From: Acholeplasma equifetale ATCC 29724
GTDB taxonomy: Bacteria > Bacillota_I > Bacilli_A > Acholeplasmatales > Acholeplasmataceae
Direction: 5' to 3'
NCBI RefSeq assembly: GCF_000687735.1
Contig: NZ_JHXL01000008.1
Coordinates: 1 to 60,107, forward strand
DNA length: 60,107 bases
Under the pieces are notes generated by a model. That model saw only the letters and a list, made by a program, of their open reading frames with translations. It was not told the origin of the DNA and did not search any database. The position numbers and the translations under genes are program-made. Each line of letters begins with the position of its first letter. Position 1 is the first letter of the stretch. Positions 1 through 8,681 of this stretch are shown here, piece after piece.

Positions 1-198
<198 letters not shown>

Positions 199-308
199 TG
201 TAAAGTTTAATTTAAGCTCTAAAATTAATTAGTTTTTTTGTTTCATTGTTCATCATCATTCAGTTTTCAAAGACTCTTTTGCACTACGCTTTTTTCAAGC
301 GCTTTTAC

Positions 309-337
309 ATTCTATCATTATAAAACAACCTTGTCAA
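309..337 (-). promoter_or_regulatory. 16S rRNA operon promoter
   Basis: Minus-strand TTGACA (337-332) and TAGAAT (314-309) are separated by exactly 17 bp, about 110 nt before the 16S start. The -35 box lies inside the 3' arm of an inverted repeat (357-365 with 327-335). The tRNA-Tyr promoter just upstream uses the same TAGAAT -10 and the same spacing. Confidence 0.8.
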
Positions 338-388
338 CCACTTTTTGTCTAATTTAGACAAGGTTTTTAAATTGGATAGAAGTTTAAG

Positions 389-472
389 TGGTGGAGGGGG
401 ACAGATTCGAACTGCCGAACCGTTAGGAACAGATTTACAGTCTGCCGCGTTTAGCCACTTCGCTACCCCTCC
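389..472 (-). tRNA. tRNA-Tyr (GTA anticodon)
   Basis: A complete class II tRNA of 84 nt is visible on the minus strand. It has acceptor stem GGAGGGG/CCCCTCC, anticodon stem-loop GCAGACTGTAAATCTGT with GTA, a variable arm, T-loop GTTCGAATC, discriminator A and an encoded CCA. It sits immediately upstream of the 16S promoter on the same strand but has its own promoter. Confidence 0.97.
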
Positions 473-491
473 AACTTGTTCGTGCCTTATT

Positions 492-520
492 ATTCTATCG
501 TAAGATAGATAAAATTGCAA
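492..520 (-). promoter_or_regulatory. tRNA-Tyr promoter
   Basis: Minus-strand TTGCAA (520-515), 17-bp spacer, TAGAAT (497-492), with the tRNA starting about 20 nt downstream. Confidence 0.7.
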
Positions 521-541
521 CTACTTTTTTAAACTTTTTTT

Positions 542-632
542 GAATTGTGGCTAAAAGTTCGAAATACCTATATATAAGATATATATTAGGCGTTAAACCG
601 ATACTTTATATGCTTTTGTAATCACAATTCCT
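542..632 (-). ncRNA. Candidate structured RNA between DUF951 gene and tRNA-Tyr
   Basis: This otherwise empty stretch has a good minus-strand promoter upstream: TTGTTT at 665-660, 16-bp spacer, TATAAT at 643-638. The predicted transcript starts near 631. It would be closed by an 8-bp stem (GAATTGTG, 630-623, with CACAATTC, 549-542). Inside is a hairpin of about 10 bp built of CCT/AGG plus ATATATA/TATATAT arms with one bulge, at about 567-590. No U-run follows. I recognise no known family, so it could be a leader, a small RNA or AT-rich chance structure. Confidence 0.3.
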
Positions 633-677
633 TATCTATTATAACAATACTTTTTTAAAAAACAACCTTTATGATAA

Positions 678-851
678 TTATTTTTTAATTAAACGCTTTT
701 CAAGCTCATATCGCATTAAAACAATCTCACGACCACAGCCTTTACATTGAAGTTTAATATCTGCTCCAATACGTTTAATAACCCATTCTTTACTTCCACA
801 AACATGTGCTTTTTTTGTTGTTACAATTTGACCAACTTCAAATGACATCAT
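678..851 (-). CDS. DUF951 family zinc-ribbon-like small protein
   Basis: This 57-residue ORF carries the features of the DUF951 family found across Firmicutes: an N-terminal FxxGQIVTTKKxHVCG segment, then W, RIGADIKLQCKGCGRE and a basic C-terminus. The cysteines C18, C36 and C39 may form a small metal-binding site, which is inference. Two adjacent ATGs are possible (851 or 848). The SD AGAGGTG favours the second by spacing. It lies 10 bp after rsmG and is probably the last gene of tkt-mnmG-rsmG. The molecular function of the family is not established. Confidence 0.85.
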   Translation of the reverse strand: MMSFEVGQIVTTKKAHVCGSKEWVIKRIGADIKLQCKGCGREIVLMRYELEKRLIKK

Positions 852-861
852 AATTCACCTC

Positions 862-1563
862 TTATAAAGGATTTTTAATGATTTTTGCGTATGCTCTTGG
901 ATATCCAGATTGGTGTTTTTCTTTTTTTATATAGATATTGGCTCTAAAACCCATATTCTCTAATTCGAAATTTTCAATATGGGAAATTTTAGAATTCAAA
1001 ATTTTTAAAGCTTTATCTGCGCGCTTTATTTCTTCTTCATATTTAGATCCTTTAGGTGCAATAAATATACCACCAATCTTTAGCATTGGTATGCCGTATT
1101 CTAAAATGATATTAAGTTCACCTAAAGCTCTTGCAGTAACAACATCAAATTTTTGTTGATTTTTTAATGCATAAACTTCTGCACGCTCATGCACCACTTC
1201 ATACTCTAAATTTAATTTTTCTTTAAGTTGATTTAAAAATTCAACCCTTTTAATTTGGCTTTCAACAATCGTGACCTTTAAGTTGGGATAAATCATTAAA
1301 AGCGGAATCGAAGGAAATCCTGCACCAGCACCCATATCACAAATTGATTCAACTTGATTAAAATCAATGCCTAATCCTAGTAAACAAGAATCTAAAAAAT
1401 GTTTCACATATGCTTCTTCTTTATTTGTAATACGTGTTAAATTCGTATGTTCATTGTATGATACTAAAAAATCATAGTATGTATCAAATTGAACTACTTG
1501 CTTATCCGTTAGTTCATAATTCAAATATTTATTAAATAATTTTTTAAGCATGTCTAGACTCAA
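862..1563 (-). CDS. rsmG: 16S rRNA (guanine527-N7)-methyltransferase RsmG (GidB)
   Basis: RsmG uses S-adenosylmethionine to methylate G527 of 16S rRNA. The protein (233 aa, normal for the family) has the SAM-binding [13 protein letters not shown] motif around residue 75, an acidic VTIVES strand end, and the conserved TARAL segment. The first start is a TTG at 1563 overlapping the mnmG end by 20 bp. An ATG four codons later (1551) is an equally plausible start. It follows mnmG, the standard gidA-gidB arrangement near bacterial origins. Confidence 0.95.
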   Translation of the reverse strand: MSLDMLKKLFNKYLNYELTDKQVVQFDTYYDFLVSYNEHTNLTRITNKEEAYVKHFLDSCLLGLGIDFNQVESICDMGAGAGFPSIPLLMIYPNLKVTIVESQIKRVEFLNQLKEKLNLEYEVVHERAEVYALKNQQKFDVVTARALGELNIILEYGIPMLKIGGIFIAPKGSKYEEEIKRADKALKILNSKISHIENFELENMGFRANIYIKKEKHQSGYPRAYAKIIKNPL

Positions 1564-3397
1564 GGAATACCATTAAGACAGAAATATCAGACGGGTTAAC
1601 ACCTAATATTCTTGAGGCTTGTCCTAAAGTTTCCGGTTTTACTTTACTTAATTTTTCTCTTGCTTCAGAAGAAATATTGTGAATCATTGAATAATCAATA
1701 TCCGCTGGTATTGTACGTGTTTCTAACTTTTTGAATTTTTCTGCTTCTCTTTTAGCTTTTTCAATATAACCTTCGTATTTAATTGTAATTAATGCTTGTT
1801 CATATGCAGATTCACTGTATGATCCTACAACAAAATGCTTTAAATCTTCTACATCAAGTTCAGGACGCTTTAATAAATCATAAATATAAACACCTTCATA
1901 AATTGGCTGAGAATTTCTAGATTTTAAATACTCTAAATTTTCTTTGGTTGGATTAATTCTTGTTTGTTTTGTATATTGAACGATATCATTCATTTCATTC
2001 ATCTTGTTTTGGAATTTTTGATATGTAGATTCATCAACTAATCCAACTCGATAACCGTGTAATCTTAATCTAATGTCTGCATTATCATGTCTTAATAAAA
2101 GACGATGTTCGGCACGAGATGTTAATAAACGATATGGTTCATAAGTACCTTTTGTAATAAGATCGTCAATTAGTACGCCAATATATGCTTCATCACGGCC
2201 TAAAATTAAAGGTTCTTTATTTAAAACATTTAGCGCTGCATTAATACCGGCCATCAAACCTTGACAAGCCGCTTCTTCATAACCTGATGTACCGTTAATT
2301 TGGCCTGCACAATAAAGATTTTTAATAATCTTTGTTTCAAGCGTACGATAAAGTTGAGCAGGATTAATTGCATCATATTCGATTGCATATGCATAACGTA
2401 ATATTTTCGCATTTTCTAATCCAGGTAAACTATGTACCATTTGTTCTTGAACATGTCTTGGCATAGACGTTGATAACCCTTGAATATACATACTATCCCA
2501 ATTTAAAGATTCCGGTTCAATAAAAATTTGATGACGTTCCTTATCTTGGAAACGTACAAATTTATCTTCAATTGAAGGACAATATCTTGGTCCAACACCT
2601 TTAACAACACCACCATACATTGCTGATTCATCTAAATGATCAAAAATCAATGTTTTTAATTCTGGTGTCGTATGAATTAAATAACAATCCACATTATGCT
2701 TATATGATGTTAATTTAGAATCGTGTTCAAATGTCAAAAACTCCGTATCACCTGGTTGTGGTGTCATCTTAGAAAAATCAATTGTTTTTCTATCCACACG
2801 TGGTGGTGTACCAGTTTTTAAACGAATTACTTCAAAACCATGATTTCTTAATTGTTCTGAAATACCATATGTCGGTTTTTCACCGTGAGGACCACTTGCA
2901 ATTCTTTCGTGTCCAATTAAAATTTCTGCAGCTAAGTATGTACCCGTTGTAATAACGACTGTCTTACCGTAATAAGGTGTTTCATCAAGTAGACGAACAC
3001 CTTTTACGATATTATCTTCAATAATTAAGTCGTGAACTAATGCTTCAACAATTGTTAAATTTTCTTGGGTTTCTAAGACATCACGCATGATTTTAGGATA
3101 TAATTCTTTATCAATTTGCGCTCTTAATGCTCGAACTGCAGGGCCTTTTGATGAGTTGAGCATTTTCATTTGGATCGTTGCTAAATCTGCTGATTTACCC
3201 ATTTGACCGCCTAATGCATCAATTTCACGGACAACAACACCTTTAGCGGGACCACCAATTGATGGATTACATGGCAAAGTAGCAACTTTATTCAAGTCAC
3301 CTGTGATTAGTAATGTATTCAGTTTGAGTCTTGCCATTGCTAATGCTGCTTCAACACCTGCGTGTCCAGCACCAACAATAATTCCATCATAAATCAT
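1544..3397 (-). CDS. mnmG: tRNA uridine-5-carboxymethylaminomethyl modification enzyme MnmG (GidA)
   Basis: MnmG with MnmE installs carboxymethylaminomethyl groups on wobble U34 of several tRNAs, using FAD and methylene-THF. The 617-aa product starts with the FAD-binding [13 protein letters not shown] motif. It contains the [11 protein letters not shown] block, a GTPPR segment, the ARCYxSx-like region, and the C-terminal helical domain ([10 protein letters not shown]...LSxEAREKL) needed for MnmE and tRNA binding. The ATG lies 3 bp after the tkt stop, so the two are co-transcribed. The gene supplies the upstream half of the mnmG-rsmG pair. Confidence 0.97.
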   Translation of the reverse strand: MIYDGIIVGAGHAGVEAALAMARLKLNTLLITGDLNKVATLPCNPSIGGPAKGVVVREIDALGGQMGKSADLATIQMKMLNSSKGPAVRALRAQIDKELYPKIMRDVLETQENLTIVEALVHDLIIEDNIVKGVRLLDETPYYGKTVVITTGTYLAAEILIGHERIASGPHGEKPTYGISEQLRNHGFEVIRLKTGTPPRVDRKTIDFSKMTPQPGDTEFLTFEHDSKLTSYKHNVDCYLIHTTPELKTLIFDHLDESAMYGGVVKGVGPRYCPSIEDKFVRFQDKERHQIFIEPESLNWDSMYIQGLSTSMPRHVQEQMVHSLPGLENAKILRYAYAIEYDAINPAQLYRTLETKIIKNLYCAGQINGTSGYEEAACQGLMAGINAALNVLNKEPLILGRDEAYIGVLIDDLITKGTYEPYRLLTSRAEHRLLLRHDNADIRLRLHGYRVGLVDESTYQKFQNKMNEMNDIVQYTKQTRINPTKENLEYLKSRNSQPIYEGVYIYDLLKRPELDVEDLKHFVVGSYSESAYEQALITIKYEGYIEKAKREAEKFKKLETRTIPADIDYSMIHNISSEAREKLSKVKPETLGQASRILGVNPSDISVLMVFLESRHA

Positions 3398-3400
3398 ATA

Positions 3401-5374
3401 TTAAAAACCTTCTTTACCATTCAAAATACTTTCAAATTTTACAGCAACACTGTGTGGATTAAAACCAAAATGCTCTAAAACTTTTAAAGCAGGAGCAGAT
3501 ATTCCAAAGTCATCAACCCCATAAACAAATTGTGTGAATCGATACCATGAATAACTTGATCCTAACTCGATTGCTAAAGTTTTAACACCTCTTGGTAATA
3601 TTTCGTTTTGATATGCTAAGTCTTGTTTTAAGAAATTATAATGACTTGGCATAGATACCACACGAATGTCAAATCCCTTTTGAGTTAATATTTTTTTTGC
3701 TTCTAGTGCAAGTTCAACTTCTGATCCACTTGCAAGTAAAATACCATCTAATTTTTGATGTTCTTTAGATACGATGTATCCACCTTTAAGAACACCCTCT
3801 TTAGATGTATTTTCTAAATTTAATACATTTTGACGTGTTGTAACAATCACATGTGCTAAATCTTTAGAATTTAATGCAGATTCTAAGGCAGCTTGTGCTT
3901 CTTTTCCATCTGCAGGACGTATCACATTTAAGTGTGGAATACTTCTTAAACCAACTAAATGTTCAACCGGTTCATGTGTTGGACCATCTTCTCCAACTAA
4001 CACAGAGTCATGTGAAAAAATAAATGTGGAAGGTAACTTCATCATTGCAGCTAATCTCATAGGTGGTCTCATATAATCGCTAAAGACAAAGAAACCTCCG
4101 CTAAACGCTTTTAATCCCCCATGTAAATTAATACCATTCACAATAGCGCCCATCGCATGTTCTCTTACACCAAATTGGATGTTTCTACCTAAACGATTTT
4201 CTTTTGAGAATAAACCATCTTGTCCCTTAACTTTAGTTGATGATGAAAGGTCTGCAGAACCACCAATTAAGTTAGGATATTTTTTACCTGCGTAATCTAA
4301 TAATTTACCTAACATATTACGTGTTGCATCTTTTGAACCAACTTCAAAAGTTACATCACTTAAATCAATTTCGAAACCATCTAAATATGATTTGAAATTT
4401 TTTGCCTCTTCTGGATATGCTAATTCATATTGATGTAACATTTCAATCCAAGCTTTATATGCTTTTTGCCCACGTTTATAAACCTTTGTGCGGTAATGTT
4501 CGTAAACTTCTTTTGGTACAAAGAATGGATCATAATTAAAATTTGTTTTTTCTCTTAAACTTAAGGCTTCTTCTTTACCTAATGGTGAACCGTGAACTTT
4601 AGATGTTCCTTCGTTTTTAGCACCTTTACCAATAATTGTTTTAATTTCGATAATGGTTGGACGATTTAAATCGCGTTTGGCAGCTAAAATCGCACGATGA
4701 ATTGATTGAATATTTTCACCATCAGCAACTGATATATATTGCCAACCTTGCGCCTCAAATTGCTTTTTAACATCACTTGTGATGGCATCTTTTGTTGCAC
4801 CATCTAATTGAATATTATTTGAATCATAGAAAACGATAAGTTTTCCTAATCCGAGGTGCCCCGCTAAACTCATCGCTTCTAAAGCAACACCTTCTTGTAG
4901 GTCACCATCACCACATATAACAAATGTATAGTGATCTATTAAATTAAAGTTTTCTTTATTAAATTTTGCACTTAAATGTGCTTCTGCAATTGCCAAACCA
5001 ACTGCATTTGCAATTCCTTGACCTAATGGTCCTGACGTTGTTTCAACACCATCTGTATGACCATATTCAGGGTGACCTGGTGTATTACCAGGATATTGTC
5101 TAAAGTTTTTAAGATCATCAATAGACACATTAAATCCACTTAAATGTAAAAGACTGTATAGTAATGCAGAGCCATGTCCAGCAGATAAAATAAAACGGTC
5201 ACGGTTAATCCAACGAGATTCTTTTGGATAGACAGTTAAATGTTTTGTAAACAAAGTATGTGCCATAGGTGCAGCACCTAAAACAATACCTGGGTGTCCA
5301 CTATTTGCTTGGTTAATTGCATCCACACCTAAAAATCTGATACTTTGAATAGATAAAATGTCTTTATTATTCAT
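3401..5374 (-). CDS. tkt: Transketolase
   Basis: This thiamine-diphosphate enzyme exchanges two-carbon ketol units in the non-oxidative pentose phosphate pathway. The 657-aa protein has the GHPG motif near the N-terminus, the TPP/Mg signature GDGDLQEG...N, and the transketolase segment EDGPTHEPVEHL in the central Pyr domain. The start is taken at ATG 5374 (MNNKDILSIQ) because AAGGATG sits at correct distance. Upstream in-frame codons lie in the preceding gene and are lysine-rich. It overlaps the preceding membrane protein by 8 bp. In an organism without a complete oxidative branch it would make pentose phosphate for Prs and nucleotides. Confidence 0.96.
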   Translation of the reverse strand: MNNKDILSIQSIRFLGVDAINQANSGHPGIVLGAAPMAHTLFTKHLTVYPKESRWINRDRFILSAGHGSALLYSLLHLSGFNVSIDDLKNFRQYPGNTPGHPEYGHTDGVETTSGPLGQGIANAVGLAIAEAHLSAKFNKENFNLIDHYTFVICGDGDLQEGVALEAMSLAGHLGLGKLIVFYDSNNIQLDGATKDAITSDVKKQFEAQGWQYISVADGENIQSIHRAILAAKRDLNRPTIIEIKTIIGKGAKNEGTSKVHGSPLGKEEALSLREKTNFNYDPFFVPKEVYEHYRTKVYKRGQKAYKAWIEMLHQYELAYPEEAKNFKSYLDGFEIDLSDVTFEVGSKDATRNMLGKLLDYAGKKYPNLIGGSADLSSSTKVKGQDGLFSKENRLGRNIQFGVREHAMGAIVNGINLHGGLKAFSGGFFVFSDYMRPPMRLAAMMKLPSTFIFSHDSVLVGEDGPTHEPVEHLVGLRSIPHLNVIRPADGKEAQAALESALNSKDLAHVIVTTRQNVLNLENTSKEGVLKGGYIVSKEHQKLDGILLASGSEVELALEAKKILTQKGFDIRVVSMPSHYNFLKQDLAYQNEILPRGVKTLAIELGSSYSWYRFTQFVYGVDDFGISAPALKVLEHFGFNPHSVAVKFESILNGKEGF

Positions 5375-6035
5375 TCTTATCATCCTTTTCTTCGTTTTCT
5401 TTCTCTTCTTCAATAACTTCGTTTTGATTTTCTTCTTCGTTAATTTCTTCAGTGTCTAAATCCACTTTAAAATATTGTTGATAATACAATTCTTGATTTT
5501 TTAAGACTTCTTCAAATTTTTCAACACCAAGATGATCTTTAATCATTTGACTTGCCTTAGTGTTTTCTCCTTGAACATAGTCTCTTAATTCTCTTTGTTG
5601 TTTATTTGATGAAACAAATAATCCAATCAACATAACAACCAATGTACCAATTGAAATTGGTTGTACATATTCAGAGAATAACATTTGAGCAACAAACATT
5701 AATATAAATAATGAAACAAACATTATCATAGAAAATGTTAAATATTTTTTACTCATTTTCTTTTGTTCGCCATAAATACTTAAAGTGAAATCTAACCAAA
5801 TTGTATTAATTTCGTTTTCATATAATTCTTTTACTGCTTCATAATAACCTTTATCTACAAATAATCTAAAATCTTCACCATTAGAAGTCCAAACAGAGAA
5901 GCGACCTCTTTGTGCGAATTTTGCATAATCAGCACGATCATCTAAATAGTAAAATTCTAACTTTTTACCACGATAATCTTCCACTCTAAATGGAGTGCCT
6001 TGTGCTTTATCATAATCTTTTGGTAATATTTTCAT
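5367..6035 (-). CDS. Uncharacterised two-segment membrane protein with acidic tail
   Basis: I do not recognise this 222-aa protein. Residues 1-95 look like a soluble, possibly PH- or YcxB-like cytosolic domain. Two membrane segments follow at roughly 97-120 and 125-145 (MIMFVSLFILMFVAQML and ISIGTLVVMLIGLFVSS). The C-terminal 30 residues are almost entirely Glu/Asp/Asn/Lys. Start chosen at ATG 6035 because GGAGG lies 7 nt upstream. The longer frame begins 9 codons earlier without an SD. It overlaps tkt by 8 bp and probably leads that operon, though nothing in its sequence ties it to pentose metabolism. Confidence 0.75.
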   Translation of the reverse strand: MKILPKDYDKAQGTPFRVEDYRGKKLEFYYLDDRADYAKFAQRGRFSVWTSNGEDFRLFVDKGYYEAVKELYENEINTIWLDFTLSIYGEQKKMSKKYLTFSMIMFVSLFILMFVAQMLFSEYVQPISIGTLVVMLIGLFVSSNKQQRELRDYVQGENTKASQMIKDHLGVEKFEEVLKNQELYYQQYFKVDLDTEEINEEENQNEVIEEEKENEEKDDKNE

Positions 6036-6145
6036 TTTTTTCCTCCAATAATTAGTATCCATATTTGATTATATCATAATGATATATTGAATGGGCTTCG
6101 TTTATTTTTATTGATTCTATATGTCTCAATTTTTACATAAAAAAA

Positions 6146-6254
6146 TATCCCTACGGGGTATCCTCACCCACATATCAGGTGACTTATGGCTGCTCCACTC
6201 AAGGCCTGACCAGGTTCGTTCCTTAATATTGAATGAGGATACCCCCTAGGGATA
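6146..6254 (-). ncRNA. ffs: Signal recognition particle RNA (small bacterial type)
   Basis: The minus strand folds into one long hairpin closed by GGGGTATCCTCA/TGAGGATACCCC and, outside it, TATCCCTA/TAGGGATA. The apical part carries the SRP domain IV signature: CCTGGTCAGG, an asymmetric loop with TTGAGTGG, then AGCAGCC and AGTCACC. A T-run follows at 6145-6140. The outer stem plus T-run acts as terminator. It begins 5 bp after tadA, matching the tadA-SRP RNA order seen in Bacillus. There is no Alu-like domain, so it is the short form that binds Ffh only. Confidence 0.93.
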
Positions 6255-6258
6255 TAAA

Positions 6259-6705
6259 TTACCTTAGGGTTTTAAAAAAACTTTTTAATAATACTTTAGA
6301 TTCATCTTCTAAGATGCCACCAACATATTCTACCTTATGATTAAAGTTATTGTCAAGTAAATTTACAACACTATTCACAGCGCCACCTTTTGAATCATAT
6401 GCTCCAAAATAAAGTTTTTCAATACGTGCTTGAATAATTGCACCTGCACACATCGCACACGGTTCTAATGTTACATAAAGTGAAACTTCATTTAATCGCC
6501 ATGATGGTACTTTTTTTAATGCCTTAAGCATTACAATCATTTCAGCGTGTTTTGAAAAGTCTTGATACTTTTCTTTTAAATTGTGGGCTCTTGCAATAAC
6601 TTTTCCACCCATCACTGCAACTGCACCAACAGGAACCTCGCCTTTATCATAAGCCTTTTTAGCTTCTTTTAAGGCAAGTTTCATAAATTTTTCATGTGTT
6701 GTCAT
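6259..6705 (-). CDS. tadA: tRNA-specific adenosine deaminase TadA
   Basis: TadA deaminates the wobble adenosine of tRNA-Arg(ACG) to inosine. The 148-aa protein shows the zinc site of the cytidine-deaminase fold: H53-A-E55 (proton shuttle) and P82-C83-x-x-C86 with the TadA-type context EPCAMCAGAI. The GEVPVGAV start block and the C-terminal SFFKTLR are also family-like. Its start overlaps the tdk 3' end by 14 bp, so it is translated from the tdk transcript. The SRP RNA gene follows directly. Confidence 0.95.
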   Translation of the reverse strand: MTTHEKFMKLALKEAKKAYDKGEVPVGAVAVMGGKVIARAHNLKEKYQDFSKHAEMIVMLKALKKVPSWRLNEVSLYVTLEPCAMCAGAIIQARIEKLYFGAYDSKGGAVNSVVNLLDNNFNHKVEYVGGILEDESKVLLKSFFKTLR

Positions 6706-7288
6706 CGTCTTTTCCTAATACTTCATGTGCATGGCGACTTCTAGGTTCATAAGATTCAGATGCTCCAATAACAATAATTGGGTCATGAATACTCGCTGGT
6801 TTTCCATTAATGATACGTTGTGTACGTGTCGCTGGTTCTCCTGTTTTAACACAAATTGCAGTAAGTTTTGTAACAAACTCAGCAATAGCTAATAACTCTG
6901 GCATTGGTCCAAATGGTTTACCTTTAAAATCTCTATCAAGACCACCAATAATGACACGAATACCAATATCTGCTAAATAATCGGCAATTTTAACAATATT
7001 ATGATCTAGGAATTGTGCCTCATCAATAATTACTGCATCAATATCTTCTTTAATGTATTTTAAGATATCATTTGCTTCCTTAATTAAAATCGCTTCTTCT
7101 GTAATTAAGTTATGTGATACAATTTCATTTTTTGCATTATAACGATTATCAATTTCAGGTTTAAATATTAAAAATTTTTGTTTCGCATAGCGTAGACGTC
7201 TTGCACGACGAATAAGTTCTTCTGTTTTTCCTGCAAACATCGGTCCACAAACAACTTCTATAAATCCATTTTGATATGCATGATACAT
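6692..7288 (-). CDS. tdk: Thymidine kinase (TK1 type), zinc site eroded
   Basis: It phosphorylates thymidine for salvage, important in mollicutes with limited nucleotide synthesis. The 198-aa protein has the P-loop GPMFAGKTEEL (15-25), the catalytic Glu in IIDEAQF (E90), and the lasso region PATRTQRIINGKPAS. Bacillus homologues carry a zinc tetrad of the form C-x2-C and C-x2-H/C. Here only C146 remains, with T149, S184 and A187 at the other positions. The fold and active site otherwise look intact, so I expect an active enzyme with a metal-free lasso domain. A -10-like TATAAT lies at 7322-7317 just after the rpmE terminator, but no convincing -35 was found. Confidence 0.94.
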   Translation of the reverse strand: MYHAYQNGFIEVVCGPMFAGKTEELIRRARRLRYAKQKFLIFKPEIDNRYNAKNEIVSHNLITEEAILIKEANDILKYIKEDIDAVIIDEAQFLDHNIVKIADYLADIGIRVIIGGLDRDFKGKPFGPMPELLAIAEFVTKLTAICVKTGEPATRTQRIINGKPASIHDPIIVIGASESYEPRSRHAHEVLGKDDDNT

Positions 7289-7324
7289 AGCAGTAACCCC
7301 TAACTCTTTTTAGTTTATTATATC

Positions 7325-7354
7325 AAAAAGCGAGATGGATTCATCTCGCTTTTT
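7325..7354 (-). terminator. rpmE intrinsic terminator
   Basis: A perfect 13-bp stem (7325-7337 with 7342-7354) and 4-nt loop, with U-runs on either strand, immediately follows the rpmE stop. It separates rpmE from tdk. Confidence 0.9.
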
Positions 7355-7360
7355 AATTCA

Positions 7361-7615
7361 TTATTTCTTAGATTTTTCTAAACGTTTATTGAACTTATCA
7401 ACTTGACCAGCAGATGCAACGAATGTTTGTTCACCTGTGTAGAATGGGTGTGTGTCTGAAGTAACTTCTAAACGAACTAATGGATACTCTTTTCCATCTT
7501 TTTCGTAGATACCCTTTTCTTTTGCGTTGATAGTGGATTCAATTAAAAACTGTCTCTTAGTTTGAGCATCTTCGAAGATAACTAATCTAGTTTTTGGATG
7601 AATTCCTTGTTTCAT
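7361..7615 (-). CDS. rpmE: Ribosomal protein L31, type B
   Basis: This 84-aa protein begins MKQGIHP and has the type-B L31 features: VIFEDAQTKRQFLIEST, the YPLVRLEVTSDTHPFYTG block, and the VDKFNKR tail. It lacks the CxxC zinc motif of type A. It is a monocistronic unit with its own promoter and a strong terminator. SD AGGAGAAA lies about 10 nt upstream of the ATG. Its leader of about 50 nt contains a short hairpin (7637-7653, ATGAG/CTCAT), which might be an autoregulatory site, although I cannot match it to a described L31 leader. Confidence 0.97.
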   Translation of the reverse strand: MKQGIHPKTRLVIFEDAQTKRQFLIESTINAKEKGIYEKDGKEYPLVRLEVTSDTHPFYTGEQTFVASAGQVDKFNKRLEKSKK

Positions 7616-7671
7616 ACGCTAATTTCTCCTTCCGCCATGAGTGCGAACCTCATAGTAAGTTTTGCTAACCT

Positions 7672-7700
7672 ATTATAACAAATCAAAATTATTTATGCAA
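7672..7700 (-). promoter_or_regulatory. rpmE promoter
   Basis: Minus-strand TTGCAT (7700-7695), 17-bp spacer, TATAAT (7677-7672). It lies directly after the eetB stop, so rpmE is transcribed independently of the redox operon, although no terminator is visible between them. Confidence 0.75.
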
Positions 7701-7709
7701 TAACTTTAT

Positions 7710-8219
7710 TTAAAATGATGAAACCTTAAAATTTCTACTGTAAACTTGTAAAAATCTATTAGAAATGACACCTATTAAAAATCCCGCAGGAACGCTAATA
7801 AATAGCATAAACGGTAAATAATAGACTAAAAGTCCTTCTTCTAATAAATAAATACCAGCAATAATTTGTCCTATATTATGGAAAATAGCACCAAATACAG
7901 AAACTGTAACAATGTGTAATCTAAACCATTTTTTCATGATACCCATTGTAATAATTGAGAAAATTGCTCCACTTAACCCCATCCAGAATGTTACTGTAAA
8001 TGATCGATATAATAATCCTACGAGTAATACTCTAAGAATGGTTACCAAACTTGCTTTTTTAAAATCGAATAAATATAACACAATCACAGTCACTAAATTA
8101 GCAAATCCTATTTTAGCACCTGGAACAGGTATGATATTAAGCTGCATTTCAATAACATTTAAAACTATAGCAGCAGCTAACATCATGGAAAGTGTTGTTA
8201 GAGTTTTAACATTTGTCAT
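7710..8219 (-). CDS. eetB: EetB-like Gx transporter family membrane protein
   Basis: The 169-aa protein has about five membrane segments and the Gx-transporter family pattern: PGAKIGFANLVTVIVLYLF, LRVLLVGLLYRSF, GAIFHNIGQI and LPFMLFISVPAGFLIG. Members were long annotated as heptaprenyl diphosphate synthase component I. In Listeria the homologue EetB works with EetA in flavin-based extracellular electron transfer. Its start overlaps the eetA-like gene through ATGA, and it is the last gene of the glyA-rnf-apbE operon. Family membership is read from the sequence. The electron-transfer role is inferred from EetA, ApbE and Rnf as neighbours. A quinone-precursor or flavin transport role is the alternative. 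Confidence 0.8.
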   Translation of the reverse strand: MTNVKTLTTLSMMLAAAIVLNVIEMQLNIIPVPGAKIGFANLVTVIVLYLFDFKKASLVTILRVLLVGLLYRSFTVTFWMGLSGAIFSIITMGIMKKWFRLHIVTVSVFGAIFHNIGQIIAGIYLLEEGLLVYYLPFMLFISVPAGFLIGVISNRFLQVYSRNFKVSSF

Positions 8220-8677
8220 ACATAACCATCCATATCGTCGGACACATTTTCAAATCGAATATATACTTTGTTTGGTAATGATATAACCGGTAATCCAGTT
8301 CCGTTATACCAATTTCGATTTACACCAATTTGTTTTGGTGTACTATCGTGAGCAATTCTTAAACTTTTTGTGTCAAAATCAATTTCAATCCACACTTCAG
8401 TAGGTCCGTTTTCATCCTCATAAGCACCCATAATAATATAGGCTAAATCGCCACCTTCATTTTCAATAGGATCAGTTACTTTAGGATATCCAGGAAATCC
8501 AGATTGTGGATAAACTTTGACTTCATTCTTATTAAAATCCACTTCAATGAGTAATTCGCTTCCTCGAAACACTTTTCCAATGGAGCCAGGCTCACCATGT
8601 TGAAGATTAACAATAATTAATGCAATACCGAAAATAACGAGGAGTGATGCAATAATCACATAGTCCTTTATTTTCAT
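8216..8677 (-). CDS. eetA: EetA-like NusG domain II extracytoplasmic protein
   Basis: The 153-aa protein has an N-terminal membrane anchor (residues 6-24) followed by an outward-facing NusG_II-like domain ending in LPNKVYIRFEN. In relatives I know, this domain carries conserved cysteines in a CPxxxC...CLPN pattern. Here the corresponding positions are T113, G118 and S133, and the whole protein is cysteine-free. In Listeria the EetA homologue pairs with EetB for extracellular electron transfer. SD AGAGG is well placed before ATG 8677. It follows apbE by 4 bp and overlaps eetB by 4 bp. The assignment rests on weak similarity plus strong gene context. Confidence 0.75.
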   Translation of the reverse strand: MKIKDYVIIASLLVIFGIALIIVNLQHGEPGSIGKVFRGSELLIEVDFNKNEVKVYPQSGFPGYPKVTDPIENEGGDLAYIIMGAYEDENGPTEVWIEIDFDTKSLRIAHDSTPKQIGVNRNWYNGTGLPVISLPNKVYIRFENVSDDMDGYV

Positions 8678-8681
8678 ATTG

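Noticed and set aside
305-520. 71-codon ORF over tRNA-Tyr
   Set aside because: It is explained by the tRNA and the two promoters. It has no SD or protein features.
7616-7665. Known L31 autoregulatory leader before rpmE
   Set aside because: Only a 5-bp hairpin is visible. It is not enough to assign to a described motif.
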